In this document: piece by piece, positions 33,458 to 42,932 of the stretch
Layout: every line of letters starts with the position of its first letter
How positions within the stretch are numbered: the stretch's first letter is position 1
Assembly (NCBI RefSeq): GCF_001746835.1
Contig: NZ_CP016094.1
Location: 1,054,001 to 1,118,000 of the forward strand
Direction of reading: 5' to 3'
Source: Lacunisphaera limnophila
GTDB lineage: Bacteria; Verrucomicrobiota; Verrucomicrobiia; Opitutales; Opitutaceae
Length of the DNA stretch: 64,000 nucleotides
Notes under the pieces: generated by a model
The model's database searches: none
What the model saw: only the letters and a program-made list of their open reading frames with translations
Told to the model about the DNA's origin: nothing
Made by a program: the position numbers and the translations under genes

Positions 33458-34123
33458 TCATGACGCGGCCGGACGTTCGACCCGGTTCAGCTGGGTGAAA
33501 TCGGTGACACCCTCGAACTGGCTCAACACCCCCTCGTCGTGGCTCACCAGCAGGAGCGCGGCCCCTTCCTCGCGGCAAACCTCGCGGATGAGCGCCAGCG
33601 CCTCGCGGCTGTTCCGCGCATCGAGGTTGCCCGTCGGCTCGTCGGCGAGCACCAGCTTCGGCCGGTTGGCCAGCGCGCGGGCCACGGCCACGCGCTGCTG
33701 CTGGCCGGTCGAGAGCTGCCGGGGGAAATGCGCCAGCTTGTCGCCGAGCCCCACCCGCCGGAGCAGCGCGGTCGCATGCGCCCGGTCCACGCCGCGGCCG
33801 AAGGCCATGCCGAGTTCCACGTTCTCGAGGACCGTGTGCCCCTGCAGCAGATTGAAGGTCTGGAATATGTAGCCGATGGTCTCGGCCCGCAACCGGTCGC
33901 GCCCCGCCTCGCCGAGACTCGCGAGGTCGCGGCCGGCCAGCTCGATGCGGCCGGCGTCGGGGGCGAGGATGCCGGCGAGGAGATGCAGGAAGGTCGTCTT
34001 GCCCGACCCGCTTTCCCCGCGGAGCGCCACCTGCGCGCCCGCTTCGAGGCCAAACGCCGCCACGTCCACCACACGGTGGGGGCCGTAGGCCTTGGTCAGA
34101 TCACGGACGGCAAGGAGGGACAT
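33458..34123 (-). CDS. LolD/MacB-type ABC transporter ATPase
   Basis: 221 residues from the ATG at 34123. Walker A is GESGSGKTT, the signature LSTGQQQRV, Walker [13 protein letters not shown] and the switch His SHDEG; the DEPTGNLD string is characteristic of the LolD/MacB/FtsE class. It powers the FtsX-domain permease 10 bp downstream. No island element or clear promoter was seen in the 150 bp upstream, which also hold the terminator of the pyrophosphatase gene. Confidence 0.92.
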   Translation of the reverse strand: MSLLAVRDLTKAYGPHRVVDVAAFGLEAGAQVALRGESGSGKTTFLHLLAGILAPDAGRIELAGRDLASLGEAGRDRLRAETIGYIFQTFNLLQGHTVLENVELGMAFGRGVDRAHATALLRRVGLGDKLAHFPRQLSTGQQQRVAVARALANRPKLVLADEPTGNLDARNSREALALIREVCREEGAALLLVSHDEGVLSQFEGVTDFTQLNRVERPAAS

Positions 34124-34206
34124 CGGCGGGAAGGGGAAGACACCACGGAGGCTCAGGACACGCGAAACGTCAATGGCCGGATGCTCCGCCCGCCGCACGG
34201 CGGGTC

Positions 34207-34238
34207 AAAAAAGCGCGCCGGCGGTCAGGCCGGCGCGC
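34207..34238 (-). terminator. Intrinsic terminator of the pyrophosphatase gene
   Basis: On the minus strand, GCGCGCCGGC (34238-34229) pairs with GCCGGCGCGC (34222-34213) around a 6-nt loop, followed by six T residues (34212-34207). It is a textbook rho-independent terminator 39 bp past the hppA stop codon. Confidence 0.88.
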
Positions 34239-34276
34239 GGGGGGGAACACACAACCAACAATTCTGGCCCGAGGGC

Positions 34277-36481
34277 TTAGAAGAGAGTGTAGGCAATGTT
34301 CACGCCGGCGGTGACGATTGAAACCATGCTCATCAGCTTGATGAGGATGTTGAGGCTCGGACCGGCCGTGTCCTTGAAGGGATCGCCGACCGTGTCGCCA
34401 ATGATGGCGGCCTTGTGGGCCAGGGAGCCCTTGCCGCCGTGGTGACCTTCCTCGATGTACTTCTTGGCGTTGTCCCACGCGCCGCCGGAGTTGGCCATGA
34501 AGACCGCGAGCACGAAACCGGTGGAGAGGGCGCCGCCGAGCAAGCCGAACACGCCGGGCACGCCGAAGATGAGACCCGTGGCGATCGGGATGATGACGGC
34601 GAGGAGCGAGGGGATGATCATCTCCCGCTGCGCCCCGGCGGTCGAGATCGCGACGCACCGCGCGTAGTCCGGCAGGTCCTTGCCCTGGAGGATGCCGGGC
34701 TTGGCCTTGAACTGGCGGCGGACCTCCTCGACCATGCTGGCGGCGGCGCGGCCGACGGCGTTGATGGTGAGCCCGCAGAACACGAAGGAAACCATCGAGC
34801 CCAGGAACATGCCGAGCAGGACCTTGGGGTTCATCAGGTTCACCTCGAAATGATTCATGAACTCGGTGAGCGTGGCCGTGGCCGTGGGCACCGCCACGCC
34901 GGCGACCTCCATCGTGACCTGGCCGGCATGGATCATGGCGATCTTCAGTTCCTCGACGTAGGAGGCGAGCAGCGCAAGGGCTGTGAGGGCGGCCGAACCG
35001 ATGGCAAACCCCTTGCCGGTGGCGGCGGTGGTGTTGCCCAGCGAATCGAGCGCGTCGGTGCGCTTGCGGACCTCGGGGTCGAGGCCGGCCATCTCGGCGT
35101 TGCCGCCGGCGTTGTCGGCGATGGGGCCGTAGGCGTCGGTGGCGAGCGTGATGCCCAGGGTGGAGAGCATGCCGACCGCGGCGATGCCGACGCCGTAGAG
35201 GCCCATGGCCATGCTGGCCGGGGAGAAATGCCAGCTGCCGGCGGCGAAGCAGTAGGACAGGGCCGTGCCGATCACGATGGCGACGACGGGGACCACGGTG
35301 GAGAGCATGCCCGTGCCGAGACCGGAAATGATCACGGTGGCGGGGCCGGTGGTGGCATTGTCCGCAATGCCCTTGGTCGGGCTGTATTCCTGCGAGGTGA
35401 AATACTCGGTGACCTTGCCGATCACCAGGCCGGTGATGAGGCCCGTGACGATGGCGCCCCAGATGCCAACGTAGTTGGGCAGGTCGAGCTGGCGCAGCAC
35501 GACGTAGGAGAAAACGAGGATGAGGGCCGAGCTCAGGTTGATGCCGCGGCCGAGGGCGTTGAGCAGGTCGCGCTGCGTCGAGCCGGATTTCACGCGCACG
35601 GCATACATGCCGATGATCGAGAAGACCGTGCCGATGGCGGCGACGACCATCGGCGCGATGACGGCCTTGTAGGCGTTGGCCGGGTCGCCCGCCTGGGCGT
35701 AGGCGGCCGCGCCCAGCGCGGCGGTGGCGAGGATGGAACCGACGTAGGACTCGTAAAGGTCGGCGCCCATGCCGGCGACATCGCCGACGTTGTCGCCGAC
35801 GTTGTCGGCGATCGTGGCGGGGTTGCGCGGGTCGTCCTCGGGGATGCCGGCCTCGACCTTGCCGACCAGGTCGGCGCCGACGTCGGCGGCCTTGGTGAAG
35901 ATGCCGCCGCCCACGCGGGCGAACAGCGCCTGCAGCGAGGCGCCCATGCCGAAGGTCAGCATGGTGGTGGTGATCAAAAGGAGCTTGTGGGCCGGATCGG
36001 CGTCCTCGACGTAGTGGCTCAGTACGAGGAACCAGACAGAGATGTCGAGGAGGGCGAGGCCGACGACAACCAGCCCCATGACCGCGCCACTCCGGAAGGC
36101 GAGGCGGAGGCCGGCATCCAGCGAGTGGCTGGCGGCATGGGCGACGCGCGCCGCGGCGTAGGTCGCGGTCTTCATGCCGAAGAACCCAGCCAGGCCGGAG
36201 AAAAAGCCGCCGGTGAGGAAGGCGAAGGGCACCCAGTGATTCTGCAGGTTGAGCCCGTACGCGAGCCAGGCGAACAGGAGGGTCAGCACCAGGAAGAAGA
36301 TGCCGACTACCTTGTATTGCTGGCGCAGGTAGGCCATGGCGCCGGCGCGCACATGGGAGGCGATCTCCACCATGCGGGGAGTGCCTTCCGGGGCGGCCTT
36401 CATGCTGCGGTAGAAAAGGGCCGCGACGCCCAGGGCGAGGAGCGAGGAGGCAGGGGTGAGCCAGAACAAGGACGATTGCAT
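34277..36481 (-). CDS. hppA: Membrane-bound ion-pumping pyrophosphatase
   Basis: 734 residues with about sixteen membrane segments, the usual size. The active-site signatures are present: [19 protein letters not shown], then [15 protein letters not shown], and a second DNAGGNAEM region. The K+-dependence position reads GNTTAAT, with Ala where K+-independent enzymes have Lys, so this should be a K+-dependent enzyme. It couples PPi hydrolysis to H+ and/or Na+ export, saving energy under stress. Whether it pumps Na+ cannot be settled by eye. It is monocistronic with a strong terminator. Confidence 0.96.
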   Translation of the reverse strand: MQSSLFWLTPASSLLALGVAALFYRSMKAAPEGTPRMVEIASHVRAGAMAYLRQQYKVVGIFFLVLTLLFAWLAYGLNLQNHWVPFAFLTGGFFSGLAGFFGMKTATYAAARVAHAASHSLDAGLRLAFRSGAVMGLVVVGLALLDISVWFLVLSHYVEDADPAHKLLLITTTMLTFGMGASLQALFARVGGGIFTKAADVGADLVGKVEAGIPEDDPRNPATIADNVGDNVGDVAGMGADLYESYVGSILATAALGAAAYAQAGDPANAYKAVIAPMVVAAIGTVFSIIGMYAVRVKSGSTQRDLLNALGRGINLSSALILVFSYVVLRQLDLPNYVGIWGAIVTGLITGLVIGKVTEYFTSQEYSPTKGIADNATTGPATVIISGLGTGMLSTVVPVVAIVIGTALSYCFAAGSWHFSPASMAMGLYGVGIAAVGMLSTLGITLATDAYGPIADNAGGNAEMAGLDPEVRKRTDALDSLGNTTAATGKGFAIGSAALTALALLASYVEELKIAMIHAGQVTMEVAGVAVPTATATLTEFMNHFEVNLMNPKVLLGMFLGSMVSFVFCGLTINAVGRAAASMVEEVRRQFKAKPGILQGKDLPDYARCVAISTAGAQREMIIPSLLAVIIPIATGLIFGVPGVFGLLGGALSTGFVLAVFMANSGGAWDNAKKYIEEGHHGGKGSLAHKAAIIGDTVGDPFKDTAGPSLNILIKLMSMVSIVTAGVNIAYTLF

Positions 36482-36513
36482 TGAACGGGGGGGTTAGGGG
36501 AAAAAGCCGGGCC

Positions 36514-37287
36514 TCAGGCGCCGAAGGAACTGAGCGCGGAGCGCCACCACGGGAAAAACTCGGTCTCGAGTTGATGCTGGGTGGGCATGGGGAAATAGAC
36601 GAACTTGCCGCCGACGCCGGCCAGGTAGATGCCGCCGGTCAGGGTCCGGAACAGCACATCCTGCTGGAGGTAGCGGATGACCGTCTTGGTGGGCTTGCCG
36701 TGTTTGAGCCGGAGCTCGCGGAGACAGTCGCGCAGATGCTCGAGATTCGGATAGGGCAGGTTGTCCACGTCCGTGGCCTCGGGGTCATCCCCCAGACGGT
36801 CGAGCTTCAGCTCGGCGAAAACCAGGGCGGGCAGGGAGACGGGCGCGGCCGGATCGGTGATGTGCGCGGCGAACTCGCGGGGTTCGAAGGCGCTGACGAC
36901 ACGCGGGGTCACCGGGCAGAACTCCTGATAAAGGTGGAAACGCGGGCCCGGGTTGGTCTGGTACGGCGCCGGCTTGAGCGAGAGGACGCGGCCGTCATCG
37001 GCGGTGAGGTGGACGGACTCGATGGCCTCGAGGGGAGTGTGCTCCAACACGCGGTAGATGGACAGATAGAGCGAGCGCCGCGGGTTGCGCTCGGCCATGC
37101 GGCGGGCGACATCACCAGTGATCTGCGTGGCGGCGTAGGCGTCGTTAAGCTTGAAGAAGATGGCCTGGCCGCGCGCGCGTTTCTTGGTGCCGGTGGCGAT
37201 GTAGGAGCCGAACTCCTCGGGGGTCAGGTGCGATGCCACCAGGGATTCGGGCATCAGCGAGATATAGAGATGATTGGGGTGGCTCAT
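36514..37287 (-). CDS. Conserved-looking cytoplasmic protein of unknown function
   Basis: 257 residues from the ATG at 37287; no signal or membrane segments. It is a mixed alpha/beta protein with phrases such as ESLVASHLTPEEFGSYIATG, ARGQAIFFKLND and YLQQDVLFRTLTGGIYLAG. I do not recognise a domain. It lies 32 bp upstream of hppA on the same strand and may be cotranscribed with it. Codon use matches its neighbours. The 251 bp between it and the divergent lipoprotein gene hold GC-rich, unremarkable sequence. Confidence 0.6.
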   Translation of the reverse strand: MSHPNHLYISLMPESLVASHLTPEEFGSYIATGTKKRARGQAIFFKLNDAYAATQITGDVARRMAERNPRRSLYLSIYRVLEHTPLEAIESVHLTADDGRVLSLKPAPYQTNPGPRFHLYQEFCPVTPRVVSAFEPREFAAHITDPAAPVSLPALVFAELKLDRLGDDPEATDVDNLPYPNLEHLRDCLRELRLKHGKPTKTVIRYLQQDVLFRTLTGGIYLAGVGGKFVYFPMPTQHQLETEFFPWWRSALSSFGA

Positions 37288-37538
37288 GGCGGGGGTGGGG
37301 CTGGGAGCGCCGACCGATGTCGGCATCGGCCATCATCCTGCCAGAAAATGCAAACGGGTGCCGCGCACGGTTTGCGATGTGCCGTGCGCGAATTGCGCGG
37401 GCCGCCATGTGGCCAAAACCCCGCCGCGCTTTCGCGCGTGCGGCGGGCGAACCGGGCCCGGCCCATCAAAATTACCGATGTCGCGCATCAGGTTTATCAA
37501 CTAACACCCGCGCCGTGAACCCGGCTAAAGTCGCGGGC

Positions 37539-38447
37539 ATGCACTCCCCTCTCCTCCCCCGCCCCGGCCTCCGCCGCCTGCTCCTGCCCGCTCTCGCTGT
37601 CGCGCTCGCCTTCAGCCTCGCCGGCTGCGTCGGCATGTGGGGCCAGCGCCGCCACCACGAGTCCAGCAGCGTCGTCCAGTTCCTCTACCCCGACCAGGAC
37701 CTACCCTTCGTGCAACCGGCCATTCCCACGCTGCGTCTGCCGCTGCGGATCGGCGTGGCCTTTGTGCCGGCGGGCTTGTCCGGCGGTCGCGGCTTCAGTC
37801 ACATTCAGGCCAATTTCACCGAACTGCAGAAGACCGAGCTCATGCGCAAGGTGTCCGCCCAGTTCAAGACCCTGCCCTTTGTTCAATCCATCGAGATCAT
37901 CCCGGCCACCTACCTGCGACCGGGCGGCGGCTTCACCAATCTCGACCAGCTGCGCACGATGCTCGGCATCGATGTGATCGCGCTGATCGCCTACGATCAG
38001 GCCCAGAGTTCGGACGACACCGAGGCAAGCCTGGCTTACTGGACCATCGTCGGCAGCTATGTTGTCCCGGGGCAGCGCAACTCCACCCACACGCTCATGG
38101 AGGCCGCGGTCTACGACATCCCCAGCCGCAGCCTCCTCTTCCGTGCCCCCGGCACGAGCACGATCCAGAATCACGCCACTCTTGTCCGCAACGCCCACGA
38201 GCTGAAAAAATCCTCCGCCGCCGGCATCGAGCAAGCCTCGGCCCAGATGACGGCGGCCCTCGCCCAGGAACTTGAACTCTTTAAGGTCCGGGCCCGGGAG
38301 GAACCGGCCACGGTCAAGATCGAGCACAAGCCGGGCTACACCGGCGGCGGCTCCCTGGATGCCGGTTTCAGCCTGGTGCTGCTCGTCCTGCTTGGCACGG
38401 CGGGGGTGCGCGCGGTGCAGGGCAAGCATCCCCATGCCCGCAAATGA
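37539..38447 (+). CDS. Rhombotarget lipoprotein, dedicated substrate of rhombosortase
   Basis: 302 residues from the ATG at 37539. The signal ends SLAGC (lipidated Cys30). The C-terminus has GGGS (269-272), a hydrophobic stretch LVLLVLLGTAGV and a basic tail KHPHARK, i.e. a GlyGly-CTERM-like sorting signal. The body contains a conserved RIGVAFVPAG and a MLGIDVIALIAYDQ region. Rhombotarget lipoproteins are encoded beside rhombosortase and are thought to be cleaved by it after the Gly-Gly. The next gene, 43 bp downstream, is that protease. Confidence 0.85.
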   Translation: MHSPLLPRPGLRRLLLPALAVALAFSLAGCVGMWGQRRHHESSSVVQFLYPDQDLPFVQPAIPTLRLPLRIGVAFVPAGLSGGRGFSHIQANFTELQKTELMRKVSAQFKTLPFVQSIEIIPATYLRPGGGFTNLDQLRTMLGIDVIALIAYDQAQSSDDTEASLAYWTIVGSYVVPGQRNSTHTLMEAAVYDIPSRSLLFRAPGTSTIQNHATLVRNAHELKKSSAAGIEQASAQMTAALAQELELFKVRAREEPATVKIEHKPGYTGGGSLDAGFSLVLLVLLGTAGVRAVQGKHPHARK

Positions 38448-38490
38448 ACCAGACTGCTGGGCTGTGTCTCCGAACCCCGCTCTGCCATTG

Positions 38491-39117
38491 ATGAAGACCC
38501 TGCGCGTTCCGCTGCTGCTGTTTGTCCTGCCCGCGGTGCTGCTGGCGTTTGCTCCCGCGCGACACGGGCTGGTCCTCCTTGATCGTTCCGCGGTGGCCGC
38601 CGGCGAGGTCTGGCGGCTGTGGACCGGGCACTGGGTTCATTTCTCCGCCTCGCACCTGGGCTGGAACCTCGCCGTGCTCCTCGCTGCCGGGACCTGGCTG
38701 GAGCGCCAACGCCCCGGCCTTCTGCTGCGTCACACCGTGATCGCCGCCCCGCTCATCGGTCTGGCTGTCCTCATCGGCGAACCGGCACTGCAGGCCTATG
38801 GCGGATTGTCCGGCCTGGCCACCAGCGTCGTCGTGCTGCTCGGCCTGCACCAGCTTCGCTCCGGAGGGGCCTCACGCTGGCTCTGGACAGGATTGCTTGC
38901 CCTTGTGGCGGTCAAAACGACGGGTGATGCCATCCGCGCGGAGACCTCGCTGGTCGCCTTTGCGCTACCCGGGGTGCGCCTCTCGACCACCGCCCACTTC
39001 GCCGGGGCGCTCAGCGCCCTCCTGCACGAGGGCCTGGGCTGCCTCCGTCGTTCGAAAATGACACCGCCGGGACCCGTGACGGGCTCCCGGCGGCAAGATT
39101 CCGGCTATTACCCCTAA
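38491..39117 (+). CDS. rrtA: Rhombosortase (rhomboid-family intramembrane protease)
   Basis: 208 residues with about six hydrophobic segments. It has the rhomboid pattern HFSASHLGWNL (50-60), catalytic Ser107 in GGLSG and catalytic His169 in TTAHFAG. Short length, and a neighbouring protein with a GlyGly-CTERM signal, place it in the rhombosortase subfamily. It cleaves GlyGly-CTERM proteins in the inner membrane, releasing or transferring them for surface display. The last ~18 codons encode a polar tail that coincides with a strong RNA hairpin. Confidence 0.87.
   Translation: MKTLRVPLLLFVLPAVLLAFAPARHGLVLLDRSAVAAGEVWRLWTGHWVHFSASHLGWNLAVLLAAGTWLERQRPGLLLRHTVIAAPLIGLAVLIGEPALQAYGGLSGLATSVVVLLGLHQLRSGGASRWLWTGLLALVAVKTTGDAIRAETSLVAFALPGVRLSTTAHFAGALSALLHEGLGCLRRSKMTPPGPVTGSRRQDSGYYP
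39064..39093 (+). terminator. Hairpin inside the 3' end of the rhombosortase gene
   Basis: CCGCCGGGA-CCCGT and ACGGG-C-TCCCGGCGG form a 14-bp stem with one bulged C and a single-base apex, so the top pairs must open into a small loop. It lies within the last 54 nt of the coding region. There is no T tract. It may terminate or protect the rhombotarget/rhombosortase mRNA. Confidence 0.4.
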
Positions 39118-39259
39118 CAGCCAGAGGGACACACAAACCTACTAACACCCCCTTAATCGGCACGCGCCGACGCGGGCCGCGACTTTTTTCATTTTCCGCG
39201 CAAAAATGTAACAGAGCCCGGAAAATTACCCGCGGATGAACGCGGAAACCTCGCCCGCC

Positions 39260-40144
39260 TCACCCGTGCCGGCCCTTGAAGGTCAGCTCGGCCACGCCGC
39301 TCTTGTCGAGGCCGCCCAGACCCAGCGCCACCATCCGGTCGAACTGCGCCTTGGTCGCCTCCGCAAGCGGCAATTTCAGCCCGGCCTCACGCCCCAGCTG
39401 CGCGGCTATGCCCGAGTCCTTGGCGGCATGCGCCCCGGAGAAATAACAGTCGTGCGCCCGATGCTGCATGTCCTCGCCGTCCGTCTTCAGCACCTGCGAG
39501 TTGGCTCCGGTCTGCGCAAAAACCTCGCGCAGCAGGTCCAGGTCGAGCCCGAGCGCCGCCCCCAGCCCCAGGCCCTCGGCCAGACCCGCGGTGTTGATGT
39601 TCATCACCATGTTCACCAGCGCCTTCACCTGGGCGGCCTGCCCCGCGGGCCCGATGTAACGGGGCGTCGCGCTGAGTTTTTCCAGCACGGGCCGCACCCG
39701 CTCATACCCGGCCCGGTCGCCCCCGCACATGAGATAAAGCGTCCCATTGCGCGCCTGCGGGATCGAGGACGCCATGCAGCCTTCCAGCGACACCGCCCCC
39801 GCGGCCCGGGCCCGCCGCTCCACCTCGACATGGGTGGCGGGCGAAATCGTGGCGCAGTTGACGAACACTTTGCCCCGCGCCCCGGACAACAAGGAATCAC
39901 CCGCCTCCGGAAACACCGCGAGTTGCGCGGCATCGTCGGTCACGACCGTGAAGATAATCTCGGCGGCGGCTGTCACCTCCGCCAGCCGGGTCACGGCCGT
40001 CGCTCCCAGCTCCGCCGCGAGCACCGCCGCGCCGGCCGAGTTCACATCGTACACCGCCGTGACGGGGTAACCACAGTCCTTGAGGCGGCGGGCCATGTTG
40101 GCCCCCATGCGACCGACCCCGACAAAGGCGATTTTTTCGTTCAT
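39260..40144 (-). CDS. NAD(P)-dependent beta-hydroxyacid dehydrogenase (3-hydroxyisobutyrate dehydrogenase family)
   Basis: 294 residues. The N-terminal Rossmann motif is FVGVGRMGANMARRL (about 7-21). The substrate-binding VNCATISPATHVEV (115-128) and catalytic-lysine region VKALVNMVMN with Lys near 173 complete the family pattern. Members oxidise or reduce small hydroxyacids such as 3-hydroxyisobutyrate, tartronate semialdehyde or succinic semialdehyde. The substrate cannot be read from sequence alone. It follows the carbohydrate esterase gene by 46 bp and may be cotranscribed with it. Confidence 0.92.
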   Translation of the reverse strand: MNEKIAFVGVGRMGANMARRLKDCGYPVTAVYDVNSAGAAVLAAELGATAVTRLAEVTAAAEIIFTVVTDDAAQLAVFPEAGDSLLSGARGKVFVNCATISPATHVEVERRARAAGAVSLEGCMASSIPQARNGTLYLMCGGDRAGYERVRPVLEKLSATPRYIGPAGQAAQVKALVNMVMNINTAGLAEGLGLGAALGLDLDLLREVFAQTGANSQVLKTDGEDMQHRAHDCYFSGAHAAKDSGIAAQLGREAGLKLPLAEATKAQFDRMVALGLGGLDKSGVAELTFKGRHG

Positions 40145-40190
40145 GATAATTCAGGATTTCCGTGGGTGATAGTGAGGTTCAGACACTCGC

Positions 40191-40961
40191 TTAGTGAGCC
40201 CGGGCCTTTAGGGTCAGCCACGCCGCGGCATAGCGGCGGCCGAGTTCGCGGAAGCCGGGCGACTCGAAGTGGAGGACCTCCGGTTCCTCCGGCCGGCCGG
40301 GTAACCCTTCCGACGAAACCAAGGCGCATTGCGGGACCAAGCCGGGCAACTCGCGGATCGCCGCATTCACCGGTCCTTCATTCGGACAAAAGCGCCCGAT
40401 CTCGCCGACGATCACCGGCACCTCCGGCGCGTCGAGGTCGGTCCGCAGCTGGGCGATGAAACTCTGGAATCGGGCCGCGTAGGTCGCCACCTTGTCCGGC
40501 GCGCGGTCCGACTCCCCCTGGTGCCAGAGGATGCCGGCGAGTTGCCCGTGCTTGCGCGCCTCCCGGGCGCGCGCCAGGGCATTCACGTAATGGGGCGAAC
40601 CCGGCGCCCACTCGTCCAGGGCGCTGCCCCCGAAGGCCGCCGGGATGAGCCCGATGGCCTGGCCCGGGTTGGCCTCCGCGATGACCGCGCCGAAGGTCTT
40701 CCCCAGTCCGGTCCCGATGCGCTCGGGTTTGTCGAAATGCAGCGGGTCCACCGCCGGCACCCACGCCAGGTCCCGATTCAATACCCACACCCGCGGATGC
40801 GGCGCCCGGTCCTCCGCCTCGACCCGGCCGCGGCCGGCCATGTTGGACTGCCCGATGAGCAAAAAGAGCTTCAAGTCGGCGGGGACGGTTTCGGTGGCGA
40901 CCAACGGCATGGCGGAAAAAAGCAGGAGCGCCGGCAGGACAAACACGGGGTGACGGGGCAT
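40191..40961 (-). CDS. Secreted SASA-family carbohydrate esterase (sialate O-acetylesterase-like)
   Basis: 256 residues with a signal peptide (FVLPALLLFSAMPLVATE). The nucleophile motif is LIGQSNMAGRG, then GGSALDEWAPGS and LWHQGESD, and a C-terminal VLHFES supplies the active-site His. This is the SASA/CE6-like SGNH esterase fold that removes acetyl groups from sialic acids or plant polysaccharides such as xylan. It probably acts in the periplasm or outside. It lies upstream of the NAD-dependent oxidoreductase on the same strand. Confidence 0.88.
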   Translation of the reverse strand: MPRHPVFVLPALLLFSAMPLVATETVPADLKLFLLIGQSNMAGRGRVEAEDRAPHPRVWVLNRDLAWVPAVDPLHFDKPERIGTGLGKTFGAVIAEANPGQAIGLIPAAFGGSALDEWAPGSPHYVNALARAREARKHGQLAGILWHQGESDRAPDKVATYAARFQSFIAQLRTDLDAPEVPVIVGEIGRFCPNEGPVNAAIRELPGLVPQCALVSSEGLPGRPEEPEVLHFESPGFRELGRRYAAAWLTLKARAH

Positions 40962-41073
40962 GGGCGCAGTGTGGGCACGACCTGCGACGGCGCAAGCGGG
41001 CGCTGGCGGTGGGTGGAGGCCGAGATCAAGCTCTCCCGCTGGACTTCATCCCGGTGACCGCTAGCCTCCGCCC

Positions 41074-42851
41074 ATGCTGATCCCCCGCCCGCGGCTCCTG
41101 CTGGCCGCCCTGTTCCCGGTGCTCGTCTTCGCCTCGGACCCCGCCTTCGACTCCTGGGTGGACCAGCTCACCACCGCGTCTATGCGAGCCGACCCGAGTG
41201 GGGCCACCCGCACGCAGTTCTTCACGGGCGCGGAGCAGGATGCCCTCGACCGGCAGCTCACCCCGATCACCCCCGCCTACCGGGCGGAGCAGCTGGCCTT
41301 TGCCCGTGACGCGCTGGCGGAGCTGGCGCGATTCGACCGCGCCAAGCTCGATCCCCAGCAGGTCGCCTCCGCACGCGTGATCGAGTGGGACCTGCAGGAA
41401 CGCGTGAAGGCCGCACCGTTCGAGGACCACCGCTTTGTGTTCAACCAGTTCTGGGGCCTGCACGTGACGCTGGTCAATTTCCTCAGCCAGACCCACCCCG
41501 TCCGCCACCGGCGCGACATCGAGAACTACCTCGCGCGCCTCACGCTCGTGGCCGGGCAGATCGACGAGGGCGTGGCCCAGGCGCGGGAGGCAGCGACCCG
41601 CGGCTTCCTGATGCCCGACTTCATCACCCGGTCCGCGCTCGGCCAGTTCGACCGTTTCCTCGACGCCGAACCCGCCCAGAACGTGCTCGTCACATCGCTC
41701 GCCGAGCGCGCCGCGAAGCTCGCCGACCTGCCGGCCGACGACCGCACCGCCCTGGTCGCCGCGGCCACGCAAACCGTGCGCGAACAGATCATCCCCGCCT
41801 TCAGCCGCGCCCGGGCGCTGTTGCAGGAGCAATTGCCGCTCACCACCGCCGACGCCGGCCTCTGGCGCCTGCCGGGCGGCGAGGCCGCCTACGCGGTCCG
41901 CCTCGGCTATTTCACGACGACCAGCCTGACGGCGCGCGAGATCCATGAGACGGGCCGGCGCGAGGTCGCCCGCATCGAAGCCCGGATGGACGGCCTGTTG
42001 CGGGAACTCGGTTACAAGGAAGGTTCGGTGCGCGAGCGTTTCGCCCGTCTCAACCAGGACCTCCAACCCCCGCCGCGCCCGACCCGCGCCCGGCCCTCAT
42101 CGCCCGCTACCAGGCGATCCTCGATGATTCCGTCCGCCGCGCCCAAGCCCTGTTCGACCTGCAACCCCAGGCCCCCTGTGTCGTGCAACGCGAGCCCGCC
42201 TTCACCGAGAAAACCGCGGCGGCCCACTACTCCACCCCGGCGCCGGATGGTTCGCGCCCGGGAACCTTTTGGGCCCCGCTGCCCGGACCGGTATTCAAGA
42301 TCCTGAACATGCGGACGCTCACCTACCACGAGGCCATCCCCGGCCATCATTACCAGCTCGCCCTGATCCAGGAGATGCAGGACCTGCCCCGGTTCCGCCG
42401 CGATCGCATCTTCGGCGCCAATTCCGCCAACGCCGAGGGCTGGGCCCTCTACGCCGAGCAACTGGCCACCGAGCACGGCTGGTACGAGGGCGACATCCCC
42501 GGTTTGCTCGGCCAACTGGATGCCGAGCTGTTTCGCGCCCAGCGCCTCGTGGCCGACACCGGCCTCCACGCCATGCGCTGGACCCGTCAGCAGGCCATCG
42601 ACTACGGGATCCCGCCGCACGAGGTGGACCGGTACACAGTCATCCCCGGTCAGGCCTGTTCCTACAAGATCGGCCAGCTGAAGTTCCTGGAGCTGCGCGC
42701 CAAGGCCCGGGCCGCGCTCGGCGACCGGTTCGATCTCAAGCAATTCCACAACACCGTGCTCCGCGCCGGGGTCGTGCCGCTGTCCGTCCTTGAGACCATC
42801 GTGGACGACTGGATCGCCACCACCCTCGCCCCGGCCGCCCGCCCCGCCTGA
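41074..42851 (+). pseudogene. DUF885 secreted peptidase-like protein interrupted by a -1 frameshift
   Basis: The first frame (41074 to about 42069) encodes a signal peptide (LLLAALFPVLVFAS) and the N-terminal two thirds of a DUF885 protein up to KEGSVRERFARLNQD. The second frame resumes directly with DPRPALIARYQAILDD and continues through the metal motif YHEAIPGHHYQ to the stop at 42851. The switch falls at a run of five C (42067-42071): one extra C would restore a single ~592-residue frame. Both parts have normal codon use, so the break is recent, a sequencing error, or a true slippage site. DUF885 proteins resemble zinc peptidases. Confidence 0.85.
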
Positions 42852-42932
42852 GCCCCCCGGAGGCGCCCCGGAGGGGGCGTGTCTTTCCCGTTGCGAAAAC
42901 GGTCATCGCACACACGGTGCCTGCCTACCCGC

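Noticed and set aside
34415-36484. 689-codon plus-strand frame opposite the pyrophosphatase
   Set aside because: Antisense shadow of hppA; extremely Gly/Glu/His-biased and lacks any domain.
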